NCBI GenBank assembly: GCA_964516295.1
Contig: CAZEYT010000037.1
Coordinates: forward strand, 1 to 27,850
Source: CAZEYT01 sp964516295
GTDB taxonomy: Bacteria > Verrucomicrobiota > Verrucomicrobiia > Chthoniobacterales > Terrimicrobiaceae
DNA: 27,850 bases
Reading direction: 5' to 3'
Below, one piece after another: positions 15,627 to 24,237 of the stretch. A model generated the notes under the pieces. That model did no database searches and was not told the DNA's origin. It worked only from the letters and a program-made list of their open reading frames with translations. Made by a program: the position numbers and the translations under genes. Position 1 is the stretch's first letter. Every line of letters starts with the position of its first letter.

Positions 15627-16253
15627 ATGGCAGTTCGTTCCCGGCTTTTTCTGATGATCTGTGCCGCGGTGCTGGTTCTCGGCATCGCGGCGGGTGCGGC
15701 CGTTTTGACCGGGTGGCAGGAGAACTACGCGCTGCAGGCTGTTGTTTTTGGCGGCCGCTATGGGAAGTTTGACGATCTCATCCGCCAATCGGCGGCCCGT
15801 CACGGGGTGGATCCGGCGTTGGTGAAGGCGGTGATCTGGCGTGAGTCGAAGTTCCAACCCCGCATGGTCGGCGCGGATGGCGAGCGCGGCCTCATGCAAA
15901 TCACGGAAGGCGCGGCTTCGGATTGGGCGCGGGAGGAAAAGATCGAAACCTTCGTGCCGGTGGATCTCTTCGACCCCCGGGTCAACATCGAAGCCGGCAC
16001 ATGGTATCTCGCCCGGGCGCTCCGGCATTGGGCGGACCGCGACGATCCGGTTCCCTTCGCACTCGCCGAATACAATGCCGGCCGCCAACGCGTGAAACGA
16101 TGGCAAAAACTCGGCGCGACACCCGCTGAGATCGGCGCGGCCGAACTTCGCGAGGTGATGGATTTTCCGACGACAAAACGTTACATCGCCGACATCGTCC
16201 GACGCTACGCCGCGTTTCGGGAGAACGGCGAGTTTGCCGAGCCAAAGCCCTGA
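15627..16253 (+). CDS. Lytic transglycosylase (SLT domain)
   Basis: A 208-residue murein-cleaving enzyme of the Slt70/MltC-type GH23 fold. The N-terminus (residues 7-30) is a single hydrophobic helix that acts as a signal anchor, so the enzyme probably faces the periplasm. The catalytic Glu is in WRESKFQP (Glu73), with GLMQI at 88-92 and AEYNAG at 147-152, all typical of the SLT domain. I chose the ATG at 15627, preceded by GTGAGG; an ATG at 15615 and an earlier TTG are alternatives and would lengthen only the N-terminal tail. It is followed 48 bp downstream by priA. A role in peptidoglycan remodelling is inferred from the family. Confidence 0.9.
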   Translation: MAVRSRLFLMICAAVLVLGIAAGAAVLTGWQENYALQAVVFGGRYGKFDDLIRQSAARHGVDPALVKAVIWRESKFQPRMVGADGERGLMQITEGAASDWAREEKIETFVPVDLFDPRVNIEAGTWYLARALRHWADRDDPVPFALAEYNAGRQRVKRWQKLGATPAEIGAAELREVMDFPTTKRYIADIVRRYAAFRENGEFAEPKP

Positions 16254-16301
16254 CATTTCCCGCAGCTTGCCCGCGCGGGCCGCGCGACGGATACTCGCCC
16301 G

Positions 16302-18512
16302 ATGTTTGTGAGAGTCCTGCCGGACCAGGCTGCCGGAAAGTTGCTCGACTACCGTGTACCCGAAGGGCTTCGGGAGCGCGTGGACGTGGGCTCGCGAGTG
16401 CGCGTGCCGGTGCGCACGCGAACGCTCACCGCCACGGTCGTGCTGGTCCTGGACGAGTCCGATGCCCGCGGTGTGCGCGATATCTCGGAGCTGCTCAATG
16501 ACCGTCCGCTCATCCGCCCGGCCATGTTGGAGCTCGCCCGTTGGATGGCCGATTATTACTGCTGCCCGCTCGAAACGGCCGTGCGGAGCGTGCTGCCGGT
16601 CGCAGTGCGGGATGGACGGGTGACGGAGAAACGCCGCAATGCCGCCCGCGTGGTGCGGGTTCCCGAGGCGGCGGAGTTGGAGGCCCTGGATCGCAAGGCC
16701 CCCCGCCAGGCGGATGCGCTCCGCGTCCTCCTCGACGCGGGAAAAGCGCTTCCCGTCACCGAGGCGGCAGCGACGGCCGGCGTGGCGGAGAGTGTTTTTC
16801 GCACCTTGGAAAAGCGCGGCCTGGTGGTCATTGAACCACTCGTCGTCGCCCGCGATCCTTACGCCGAGCGGTTTGTCTCATCGGCCGATCTGACGCTGAA
16901 CGACGAGCAAACGGCGGCGCTCGAAGCGGTGCGCGGGGCGATTCGCGAACCCGGAACGCCGATCCTCCTGTTCGGTGTCACCGGCTCCGGAAAAACCGAG
17001 GTCTATCTGCGGGCGATCCGCGAAGCGGTGGAGGCCGGAAAAACCGCGCTGGTCCTGGTCCCCGAAATCGCCCTGACGCCACAGACCGTCGAGCGTTTCA
17101 AATCCCGCTTCGCCGACATTCAGGACCGGATCGCCGTGCTGCACAGCCATCTCTCCGAGGGGGAGCGTCATGACGAATGGCACAAGATCCACAGCGGGGC
17201 GGCGCGGATTGTGATCGGGGCGCGGAGTTCGATCTTCGCGCCGCTCGAGAATCTCGGAATCATCATCGTCGATGAGGAGCACGAGACGTCCTACAAACAG
17301 GACGAGGCACCGCGATACAATGCCCGCGACATGGCGGTGCTCCGCGGCGCGCGCGAGGGCGCAGCGGTCCTGCTCGGCAGCGCGACGCCATCGCTCGAGA
17401 GCTGGCACAATGCCTCCACGGGCAAATACCGCCTCGTCCGTCTGAGCCAGCGGGTGGACGACAAAAAGATGCCGGTGGTCCGCGTGCTCGATCTCCGGCA
17501 GGAATCACGCCGCGGAGCCGAAGGCGGGATTCTCTCGCGACCGCTGCGCGAGGCCATCGAGGGCCGCATGGCGAAGGGCGAGCAGACGATTCTGTTTTTG
17601 AACCGCCGCGGGTTCTCCACGTCGATGATCTGCGAGGCGTGCGGGCACGTGGAGGAGTGTCCGAATTGCAGCGTGTCTCTCACCTACCACCGCGCCGCGG
17701 AGCGTCTGGTCTGCCACATTTGCGGACACACCGCACGGGCCCCAAAGGCCTGCCCGAAATGCTCGGATCCCGGCATCCGTCACGCGGGAACCGGGACCCA
17801 GCGCGTCGAGGACATCTTGAAACGCGCGTTTTCCAAAGCCCGCATCGCCCGGATGGATGCCGACTCGATGACGCGCAAAGATGCGTATCGCGAAACCCTC
17901 GGCGCGTTCAAGGAAGGTCGCATCGACATTCTCGTCGGCACGCAAATGATCGCCAAGGGCCTGCATTTTCCGAATGTCACCCTGGTCGGGATCGTGAATG
18001 CCGATCTCGGGCTCCACCTCCCGGATTTTCGTGCCGGCGAGCGGACGTTCCAGCTCCTCACGCAGGTCGCCGGGCGGGCCGGACGGGGCGAAATGGAGGG
18101 CGAGGTCCTCGTGCAGACGTTCACGCCGTTCAGCCCGTCGATCCAGTTCGCGCGGCACCACGATTACGAGGGCTTCATGGATCAGGAGATGGAGTTTCGC
18201 CGGAGTTTCGGGTATCCGCCGTTCGGCCGCATGGTGCTCATCACCCTGCGCGGGACGATGCGCGAGCGGGCCGAGTTTTCGGCCGTGACCCTCGGGCGTC
18301 GGCTCAAAGCGACGGCACCGGCCGGGGTCGTGGTCGGCGAGGCGGTGCCGGCACCCCTCGAAAAAGCAAAAACCTACTACCGCTACCAAGTCGCACTGCG
18401 CGGGAGCTCGTCCCCGGTCATGGCGCGGCTCGTCCGGGCAACCCTCGACACGCTCCCCATGCCCGAGGATGTTTTTGTGGCAGTGGATGTCGATCCGCTG
18501 CATCTTCTCTGA
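16302..18512 (+). CDS. priA: Primosomal protein N' (PriA helicase)
   Basis: PriA restarts stalled replication forks by binding fork structures and unwinding DNA with a 3' to 5' helicase. The 736-residue protein begins with the 3'-DNA-binding domain (VRVLPDQAAGKLLDYRVPEG) and a winged-helix region. It then has the Walker A motif GVTGSGKTEVY at about residue 225, the DEEH box (residues about 324-327) followed by SYKQDEAPRYNARD, and GSATPSLESW. Eight cysteines in four CxxC pairs, arranged as CEAC, CPNC, CHIC and CPKC at about residues 444-490, form the two zinc sites. The GTQMIAKGLHFPNV and GRAGRG segments are helicase motifs V and VI. ATG 16302 gives the usual length. Confidence 0.95.
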   Translation: MFVRVLPDQAAGKLLDYRVPEGLRERVDVGSRVRVPVRTRTLTATVVLVLDESDARGVRDISELLNDRPLIRPAMLELARWMADYYCCPLETAVRSVLPVAVRDGRVTEKRRNAARVVRVPEAAELEALDRKAPRQADALRVLLDAGKALPVTEAAATAGVAESVFRTLEKRGLVVIEPLVVARDPYAERFVSSADLTLNDEQTAALEAVRGAIREPGTPILLFGVTGSGKTEVYLRAIREAVEAGKTALVLVPEIALTPQTVERFKSRFADIQDRIAVLHSHLSEGERHDEWHKIHSGAARIVIGARSSIFAPLENLGIIIVDEEHETSYKQDEAPRYNARDMAVLRGAREGAAVLLGSATPSLESWHNASTGKYRLVRLSQRVDDKKMPVVRVLDLRQESRRGAEGGILSRPLREAIEGRMAKGEQTILFLNRRGFSTSMICEACGHVEECPNCSVSLTYHRAAERLVCHICGHTARAPKACPKCSDPGIRHAGTGTQRVEDILKRAFSKARIARMDADSMTRKDAYRETLGAFKEGRIDILVGTQMIAKGLHFPNVTLVGIVNADLGLHLPDFRAGERTFQLLTQVAGRAGRGEMEGEVLVQTFTPFSPSIQFARHHDYEGFMDQEMEFRRSFGYPPFGRMVLITLRGTMRERAEFSAVTLGRRLKATAPAGVVVGEAVPAPLEKAKTYYRYQVALRGSSSPVMARLVRATLDTLPMPEDVFVAVDVDPLHLL

Positions 18513-18552
18513 CCGTGATTTTCCCGAGGCCAGCCTTTTTCCGATTCCCGCG

Positions 18553-20952
18553 ATGAGGGTTCATCCGGTCGTCCACTTTTTCGCCAAAAATGCGGTCCGC
18601 CTGTTTTTGCTGGCGGTGTTTGTGGGGATTCCGGCGGCCATGATCTATCTGCGGGTGGTGGGCATCGGGTTTGGGGCTCCGGAGGCACTCGGGCGGGCTT
18701 TGAGCAGTGAGACGGTGGGCGTTTCCATCGGGCGACTGGCGTTTGATCCGTTTGCCGGATTGATCGCCGAGGATGTGGTCGCCCGGGAGGCGGATGGCGA
18801 CCGGCGGATGCTGGCGCGGCTGGGCGATCTTGTCGTATCGCTGAATCTGAGCGATCTCGCGGCCCGGCAGATTTCGGTGGACCGGCTTTTTTTGGAAGGA
18901 ACATCCGTGTCGATCCCCGTGGGCGATGAGCCGGATTCGGAGCGGGTCGAAATCGAGGATGTGCATGCCGAGGTGATCTTCACCGGCGATCAGGTCCGTC
19001 TGAGCCGATTCGAGGGAAAGTTCGAGGGCATTCGCGTGATGCTGACCGGGCAGTTTTTGAACCCGCAGGTCTTCCGGCTCCCGAAGGCGAGCGAGGGGCC
19101 GAAGCAAGCGCGGCACGAAGAGTGGTTGGACCGGGTCATCGAGAATCTGGCGCGACTGCGGTTTCCGGAGGGCGCGCCCACCCTTCGCGCGGAGCTGGAG
19201 GCGGATTTTGCAAAACGCGACTCGCTGCGGGTCAACGGATTGTCGCTGCGCTCGGCCGCGGTTCACGGACCCGGCTGGACGCTTCGCGAAATCGACCTCC
19301 AGGCGGAGTATGCCGATGGCCAGGCGAAGGTGCCCCGCCTGCTCGTGCGGGACGCGCGGGGCCTCCTCGAAGCCTCGGCGGAGTGGACACGGGTGGGCGG
19401 TGCATTTGATGCCGCGGTGGTTTCGAGTCTCGACGTGCAACCGCTCCTCGAAGCCGCAGCCGGGAGATATCCGGCGCTCGGCGGTCTGAAAACCACCGCC
19501 CCTCCGCAACTCGAAGTCCGCGTTACGGGAACACCGACCGCCGAGCGGTTTTCTGTCCTCGCGACCGGGATGGCGGCGATTCCCGGTGTGGACTTCAAAG
19601 GCGCGGAGCTCCGCAAGATCGGGTTCGACTTTGCATGGAAAGACGGGACGTTCTACGCCCGCGACGTGAAGGTGTCCTGCGGCGACGGCCTTTTGCATGC
19701 GAAGCTTCTGGTCGAGCCGGGCGGCTTCAAGCTCGACGCCACCAACTCGATCCCGCCCACACGCCTGCTCGGCCTCTTCGACGAAAACACGCGGAAGTTT
19801 TTGTCCGCCATGGAATTCAAAGACCTGCCGGACCTCCGTGTTTCGCTGCGCGGGACGAAGCCGTCGTTCGACGCCATCCGCGGCGAGGGAAAAATGAAGC
19901 TCGGGCGCACGGCCATGCGCGGGTCGTGGATCGACAGTGGCGAGGCGGACTTTGAGATCGCCGACCGCTGTGTGACCTACCGCAATATCGTGATGCGCCG
20001 GGGAGCTGGGCGGGGCACCGGGACGTTCGCTTACGATGTCGGACGTCGCGAAGCGAGACTCGAGGGCATCAAATCCACCCTCATGCCCTTCGACGTCCTC
20101 TTGTGGATCGATCCGAAGATCGCCGATGGCGTGGCACCGTATCGATTTCGCGAACCGCCGTCGGCGACGGTCAATGGCATGGTACACCTGAAGGACGCCA
20201 CGAAGAACAACCTGAACTTGACGGTGGAATCCGCCGAGGGTCTGGATTACGACCTGCTCGGAAAGACGCTCTCGTTCGGCAAGACGTCCGCGGTCGTGGA
20301 CATCATCGGCACAAAAGTGCGTGCCAACGTAAAGCGGGCCGCGCTCATGGAGGGCGACATTTCGCTCAAAGCTCTGGTTTCGATTGATGCCAAGGACCCG
20401 ACATTCGGTGCCGATGTGCGGGTAAACCGGGTGAACTTCGCCGACCTCACGCGGCTTTACTTCAATTACGACAGCTCGAAGGGCGTGATGAGCGGACGCT
20501 ACAAATTCGATGCACGGGTCGGACAGGAAACGCGCATGCGTGGCGACGGATCGATCCGCGTCGAGGATGGAAACGTCTTCGCGATTCCCGTGCTCGGACC
20601 GTTTTCCGAAATCCTCGGAACGATCCTCCCCGGGGTCGGCTACGAGTCCGCGCGTTTGGCGACGGCGGATTTCACCGTGGCCGATCAAAAAATTCACACC
20701 GACAATTTCGAGATCGAAGGCACAGGATTCAGCATGTACGGGGCCGGCGACATCCATTTTGTCTCCAACAAACTCGACATGAGCATGCGCATCAACGCAC
20801 GTGGCATCCCGGGGTTGGTTTTTTACCCGGTGAGCAAACTCTTCGAGTATGTCTCCACCGGCACCGTCGCCGATCCCCAGTGGCGGCCGAAACTCATTCC
20901 TCGCTTCGGAAACGGCGCGCCCGCCACCCCGCCGAAGCCCGGCCGTCGCTAA
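18553..20952 (+). CDS. AsmA-like membrane-anchored protein
   Basis: A 799-residue protein with one N-terminal transmembrane helix (about residues 17-38, RLFLLAVFVGIPAAMIYLRVV) and a long beta-rich periplasmic part. The C-terminal quarter resembles the AsmA-like C-terminal region of AsmA/YhdP/TamB-type proteins: DGSIRVEDGNVFAIPVLGPF, then NFEIEGTGFSMYGAGDIHFVSNKLDMSMRIN-like beta strands. Members of this wider group are thought to transport phospholipids between the inner and outer membranes, but this protein's role is inferred. I chose ATG 18553 (MRVHPVVHFF) because the open frame upstream overlaps priA and lacks a signal. It lies 40 bp after priA. Confidence 0.8.
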   Translation: MRVHPVVHFFAKNAVRLFLLAVFVGIPAAMIYLRVVGIGFGAPEALGRALSSETVGVSIGRLAFDPFAGLIAEDVVAREADGDRRMLARLGDLVVSLNLSDLAARQISVDRLFLEGTSVSIPVGDEPDSERVEIEDVHAEVIFTGDQVRLSRFEGKFEGIRVMLTGQFLNPQVFRLPKASEGPKQARHEEWLDRVIENLARLRFPEGAPTLRAELEADFAKRDSLRVNGLSLRSAAVHGPGWTLREIDLQAEYADGQAKVPRLLVRDARGLLEASAEWTRVGGAFDAAVVSSLDVQPLLEAAAGRYPALGGLKTTAPPQLEVRVTGTPTAERFSVLATGMAAIPGVDFKGAELRKIGFDFAWKDGTFYARDVKVSCGDGLLHAKLLVEPGGFKLDATNSIPPTRLLGLFDENTRKFLSAMEFKDLPDLRVSLRGTKPSFDAIRGEGKMKLGRTAMRGSWIDSGEADFEIADRCVTYRNIVMRRGAGRGTGTFAYDVGRREARLEGIKSTLMPFDVLLWIDPKIADGVAPYRFREPPSATVNGMVHLKDATKNNLNLTVESAEGLDYDLLGKTLSFGKTSAVVDIIGTKVRANVKRAALMEGDISLKALVSIDAKDPTFGADVRVNRVNFADLTRLYFNYDSSKGVMSGRYKFDARVGQETRMRGDGSIRVEDGNVFAIPVLGPFSEILGTILPGVGYESARLATADFTVADQKIHTDNFEIEGTGFSMYGAGDIHFVSNKLDMSMRINARGIPGLVFYPVSKLFEYVSTGTVADPQWRPKLIPRFGNGAPATPPKPGRR

Positions 20953-21021
20953 AGCGCCGCCGGTCGCCATTTTGCGGCCTTCCGTGACGGGCGGGGCTTG
21001 ATCTTTGTCGGGAAATGCGTC

Positions 21022-21537
21022 ATGTCATCTGCCATGAAACATCCGTTGTTCTGCCTCTCCCTGGCATTTGCCGTGGCCATCGCGCTCCCGGCCTGCAACA
21101 AGAAAAAATCCGATCTCTACGCGGGGATCGACGGAGACTACCTCAGCGGAACGCCCCTGGGTGACCGTGTCGAGGGTGCGAACTTCTTCGGACAAAGCGT
21201 CCAGCGCGGACAATTTTCGCCGGTTTATTTCGGCTACGACAGCTTCGAAGTCTCTCCCGGGGAACAGGGAAAAATCCAGCAGGTCGCCACGGCGATGCGG
21301 GATTCCTCGAGCAATCTCATCGTCGCCGGGTTCACGGATGATCGCGGCACCGAGGAATACAACCGCGGTTTGGGCGAACGCCGGGCGCTGGCGGTCCGCG
21401 AGGCTCTCATCAGCGCGGGAGTCCCGGCCGGACGTGTGCAAACCGTGAGCTTCGGCGAAGACATGCCGGCGGATCCCGGCAGCGGTGAATCCGCCTGGGC
21501 GCTCAACCGCCGGGCCGAATTCGGCGTCGTCAAGTAA
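21022..21537 (+). CDS. OmpA/Pal-like outer-membrane lipoprotein
   Basis: A 171-residue lipoprotein with a type II signal (hydrophobic helix, lipobox LPAC, lipidation at Cys25) and a C-terminal OmpA domain that binds peptidoglycan. The OmpA part shows VYFGYDSFEVSPGE, then VAGFTDDRGTEEYNRGLGERRALAVREAL and a final LNRRAEFGVV, all conserved in Pal. The name Pal is by domain; the usual tol genes are not nearby, so participation in a Tol-Pal complex is unproven. The start at ATG 21022 is preceded by GGGAA at seven bases spacing; an ATG at 21034 is an alternative. It sits 70 bp after the AsmA-like gene and 6 bp before the aminotransferase gene. Confidence 0.87.
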   Translation: MSSAMKHPLFCLSLAFAVAIALPACNKKKSDLYAGIDGDYLSGTPLGDRVEGANFFGQSVQRGQFSPVYFGYDSFEVSPGEQGKIQQVATAMRDSSSNLIVAGFTDDRGTEEYNRGLGERRALAVREALISAGVPAGRVQTVSFGEDMPADPGSGESAWALNRRAEFGVVK

Positions 21538-21543
21538 CGCGCT

Positions 21544-22722
21544 GTGCGCGTTCCCCTTCTCGACCTCACGCGGCAATACGCCGACATCCGCGACGACATT
21601 TCCTCGCGGGTCGGGCAGCTTTTTGAGTCCCAGCAATTCATCCTCGGTGCCGCCGTCGAGGATTTTGAAGAAGCCTTCCGCGCGTCCCTCGGAGCCGGGC
21701 ATGCCGTTGGCATGTCGTCCGGGACCGATGCCGAGCTGGCGATTCTCATGGCCATGGGCATCGGAGCGGGCGATGCCGTCATCACGACCCCCTACACGTT
21801 TTTTGCCACCGTCGGCTGCATCCATCGCGTGGGGGCCGAGACCGTCTTTGTCGATGTCGAACCCGGAACGCTGAACCTCGATCCCGCCGCACTTCGCGCT
21901 TATTTGGATGGATGCCGTCGCGATGACGCTGGCATTCCGCTCACCGCGCGCGGCGCCCGTATCCGCCTCATCATCCCCGTCCACCTTTTCGGGGCGTGTT
22001 GCCGGATGGATGAGATCGGCGACATCGCCGGGGAATTCGGACTCCCGATCATGGAAGACGCCGCGCAGGCCGTCGGCGCGGAATATCGCAGCCGCCGGGG
22101 CATCCTCCGCGCCGGAACGATGACCGAGTCGTCGTATTTCAGTTTTTTCCCCACCAAAAATCTCGGCGGGGCCGGCGATGGCGGGATCTCCGTCTGCCGC
22201 GACGCCGACTTCGCGCAGAAGCTCCGGCTTTTCCGGAATCACGGCATGGAGCAACGGTATTTCCACCGCGAGGTTGGGGGAAATTTCCGCCTCGATGCGC
22301 TCCAAGCGGTGGTTTTGCACGCCAAGTTGGCCCACCTCCCCGCATGGAACGCCGCCCGCCGCCGGAATGCCGCGCAATACCGCGACGGCTTCACGGCCGC
22401 CGGTCTCCTCGAGTTCCTCACCCCGCCCGCCGCCCCGGCACCCGATCTCGAGAACAGTCACATCTACCACCAGTATGTCATCCGCTGCCAACGGCGGGAT
22501 GAACTGATGCAACACCTTCAAAACGCCGGTATCGGCTGCGCGGTTTACTACCCGGTGCCCCTCCATCTTCAGGAGTGCTTTGCCTACCTCGGTGGTAAAC
22601 CGGGCGACCATCCGGTTTCCGAGCAGGCCTCCCGCGAAACGCTGGCGCTGCCGATTTTTCCCGAACTCCGGAGCGAGGAAATCGAAGCCGTCGTTGCGGC
22701 CATTGCCGCTTTTTACAAGTGA
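21544..22722 (+). CDS. DegT/DnrJ/EryC1/StrS aminotransferase
   Basis: A 392-residue PLP-dependent sugar aminotransferase of the DegT/DnrJ/EryC1/StrS family, of standard length. The PLP-binding Lys is in SFFPTKNLGG (Lys205), with MEDAAQAVGA (Asp172) and the SSGTDAELAILMA motif upstream. These enzymes aminate keto-sugar nucleotides for surface polysaccharides or LPS, in this window consistent with envelope genes nearby. Its substrate cannot be assigned; the layout resembles the WbpE/PglE-like and WecE groups. The start is a GTG at 21544, six bases after the Pal-like stop. Its TGA overlaps the GTG of the next gene (GTGA). Confidence 0.9.
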   Translation: MRVPLLDLTRQYADIRDDISSRVGQLFESQQFILGAAVEDFEEAFRASLGAGHAVGMSSGTDAELAILMAMGIGAGDAVITTPYTFFATVGCIHRVGAETVFVDVEPGTLNLDPAALRAYLDGCRRDDAGIPLTARGARIRLIIPVHLFGACCRMDEIGDIAGEFGLPIMEDAAQAVGAEYRSRRGILRAGTMTESSYFSFFPTKNLGGAGDGGISVCRDADFAQKLRLFRNHGMEQRYFHREVGGNFRLDALQAVVLHAKLAHLPAWNAARRRNAAQYRDGFTAAGLLEFLTPPAAPAPDLENSHIYHQYVIRCQRRDELMQHLQNAGIGCAVYYPVPLHLQECFAYLGGKPGDHPVSEQASRETLALPIFPELRSEEIEAVVAAIAAFYK

Positions 22723-23357
22723 TCGAGACCATTCCGGCGCTCGATGGTTTGCCCGGCATCCGGGCGGCCTTTCTGGCCCGGGTAAACGGGGTCGATGTCG
22801 ACGCCGACCGGGAAACCGTCCTCGCCCGCCTGGCCCCGGTGCACGAGGCCCTGCGGCGCGAAGCCGGTTTTTCCGACAGGCCCTTCATCACCGCCGAGCA
22901 GGTCCACGGCGCAAAGGTCGTTGAGGTGACCGGCTCAGAATCCGGACCGATCCCGGGGGCGGACGGACTTTGGACCACGCGGCGCGGTGTTTGCCTTGGC
23001 ATCTACGTGGCCGATTGCGCACCGGTCTTTCTCGCCGACCGCGCAGGCCGGGCGGTGGGGCTCGTCCATTCGGGAAAAAAAGGCACCGAACAAAACATCG
23101 TCGCCGAAGCCATCCGGCAAATGTCCGCCGCAGGCCCGCCGACCGACCTCGTCGCCGTCATCGGCCCCTGCATCCGCCCGCCCCACTACGAAATCGACTT
23201 CGCCGCCGACATCCGACGTCAACTGGAAGCCGCAGGCGTCGGGGCTATCCACGACGACCGCATCTGCACCGCCACGAACCCCGCCCGCTACTATTCCTAC
23301 CGCCTCGAAAAAGGCCGCACCGGCCGCATGCTCGCCCTCCTCGCCCTGCGGGATTGA
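22719..23357 (+). CDS. YfiH/LACC1-family purine nucleoside phosphorylase-like protein
   Basis: A 212-residue protein of the YfiH/LACC1 family (Pfam Cu-oxidase_4), whose characterised members act on purine nucleosides and were earlier described as polyphenol oxidases. The metal-site residues look present: His63 in EQVHGAKV, Cys100 in ADCAPVFL, His117 in HSGKKG, and Cys151 in IGPCIRPPHYEID. The canonical motif after the His is HAGWRG, so HSGKKG here is a variant. Its start GTG (22719) overlaps the aminotransferase stop by four bases, so it is translated with that gene. A role in nucleoside turnover is by family only. Confidence 0.85.
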   Translation: MIETIPALDGLPGIRAAFLARVNGVDVDADRETVLARLAPVHEALRREAGFSDRPFITAEQVHGAKVVEVTGSESGPIPGADGLWTTRRGVCLGIYVADCAPVFLADRAGRAVGLVHSGKKGTEQNIVAEAIRQMSAAGPPTDLVAVIGPCIRPPHYEIDFAADIRRQLEAAGVGAIHDDRICTATNPARYYSYRLEKGRTGRMLALLALRD

Positions 23358-23377
23358 CCGCTGGCAGGCGGAGAAAA

Positions 23378-23397
23378 GCATCGACCGCGGCCGATGC
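23378..23397. terminator. Near-perfect palindrome after the yfiH-like gene
   Basis: The half-sites GCATCG and CGATGC flank the core CCGCGG, giving a 20-bp near-palindrome with one mismatched pair, about 20 bp after the yfiH-like stop. In the plus direction it is followed by TTCAAAAACC rather than a T-run, so a classic intrinsic terminator for the upstream operon is doubtful. In the minus direction TTTTCT follows. It could be a weak or bidirectional terminator or a protein-binding site. Confidence 0.25.
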
Positions 23398-23539
23398 GTT
23401 CAAAAACCGGATTCCGACCTCCATATTCCGCATTGAACCAAACAGCCGGTTGCGCTATTCAGTCCGCCTTGTTGCGAGGGTGTGAATCCGCCCCGCCCGC
23501 CTGACACCGCACCGGTCTATATCCCTCATCCCTCGCCGC

Positions 23540-23575
23540 TTGACACGGAACGTGAATAGATACACCATGTAGATA
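23540..23575 (+). promoter_or_regulatory. Putative vapBC promoter and operator
   Basis: A perfect -35 hexamer TTGACA is at 23540-23545. A clear -10 is not obvious; sequences such as TACACC or CACCAT at plausible spacing are poor matches. Downstream lies a direct repeat TAGATA (23557-23562 and 23570-23575) around an inverted repeat TACA-CCA-TGTA (23561-23571), reaching the vapB start codon at 23575. VapB-type antitoxins normally autorepress by binding such repeats, so this is a plausible operator by context. Confidence 0.4.
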
Positions 23576-23829
23576 TGACTACGGCAAAAATCTTCCAGCA
23601 TGGAGGCAGCCAGGCGGTTCGCCTGCCCAAGGCATTTCGCTTCGAGGGCACGGAAGTTCTGATCGAAAAGCGGGATGATGAGGTCATTCTCAAGCCGGTG
23701 CCGCATCCCAAGTTCCGGACATTCTCCGAGATTGCACGCTACCTTGCGGAGAAATTTCCGGATGCCGGTGACTTTCCCGAACCGCCGCCCAGGCCCGCCC
23801 AGCATGAGCGTCCCATCCTTGAGTTCTAG
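23575..23829 (+). CDS. vapB: VapB-type antitoxin (AbrB/SpoVT fold)
   Basis: The 84-residue protein has the swapped-hairpin AbrB/SpoVT DNA-binding fold at its N-terminus: KIFQHGGSQAVRLPKAFRFE followed by EVLIEKRDDEVILKP. The C-terminal tail is charged and Pro-rich (FPEPPPRPAQHERP) and is the region that normally wraps the toxin. It is 12 bp upstream of the PIN-domain gene, the standard VapB-VapC order. By family it neutralises VapC and represses its own operon. The start codon is the ATG at 23575 directly after the putative operator. Length and composition are typical. Confidence 0.87.
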   Translation: MTTAKIFQHGGSQAVRLPKAFRFEGTEVLIEKRDDEVILKPVPHPKFRTFSEIARYLAEKFPDAGDFPEPPPRPAQHERPILEF

Positions 23830-23841
23830 GCTGGACGCTCC

Positions 23842-24237
23842 GTGAAGCCGGCATTCCTTCTGGATTCCAGCATCTGCATCCCGGTTTTGCGCAACAAGCC
23901 CGGGCTCGATAAGCTTCCCGACCCCGCCGTCACGGGCATCCCTGTGATTGTCGCGGCCGAACTCTGGACCGGCGTGCGGAAGAACATGCGCACGCATCCC
24001 CACCAAGCCGCTCGTCTGGAGGCCTTTCTGAGTCTCTTTTGGATCGCCGAATTCACCCTCGAAGCGGCTCAACACTACGGCGACATTCGTTCCGCCTTGG
24101 AAGCGGGCGGCACGGGCATCGGCCCGCTTGATCTCCTCATCGCTGCCCAGACGCGCAGCCTCGGTGCCACCCTCATCACCCGCAACGCCGCAGAATTCAA
24201 ACGCGTCAAGGGCCTCAAGGTTCTGGCCTGGAAATGA
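23842..24237 (+). CDS. vapC: VapC-type PIN-domain toxin
   Basis: A 131-residue PIN-domain ribonuclease toxin, cutting RNA (in known members often initiator tRNA or the rRNA sarcin-ricin loop). The acidic catalytic residues are visible: Asp8 in LLDSSICI, Glu40 in VAAELWTG and Asp97 in IGPLDLLIAA. The usual fourth acidic position falls at TRNAAEF, with Asn115. The common motif LDTNICI is LDSSICI here, which keeps the Asp. The start is GTG at 23842. The target is unknown. The pair lies just upstream of the restriction-modification locus. Confidence 0.87.
   Translation: MKPAFLLDSSICIPVLRNKPGLDKLPDPAVTGIPVIVAAELWTGVRKNMRTHPHQAARLEAFLSLFWIAEFTLEAAQHYGDIRSALEAGGTGIGPLDLLIAAQTRSLGATLITRNAAEFKRVKGLKVLAWK

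Noticed and set aside
18418..20970. 850-codon minus-strand frame antisense to the AsmA-like gene.
   Set aside because: Low-complexity His/Arg/Gly-rich translation and no motifs; the plus strand has a signal anchor and AsmA-like C-terminus.
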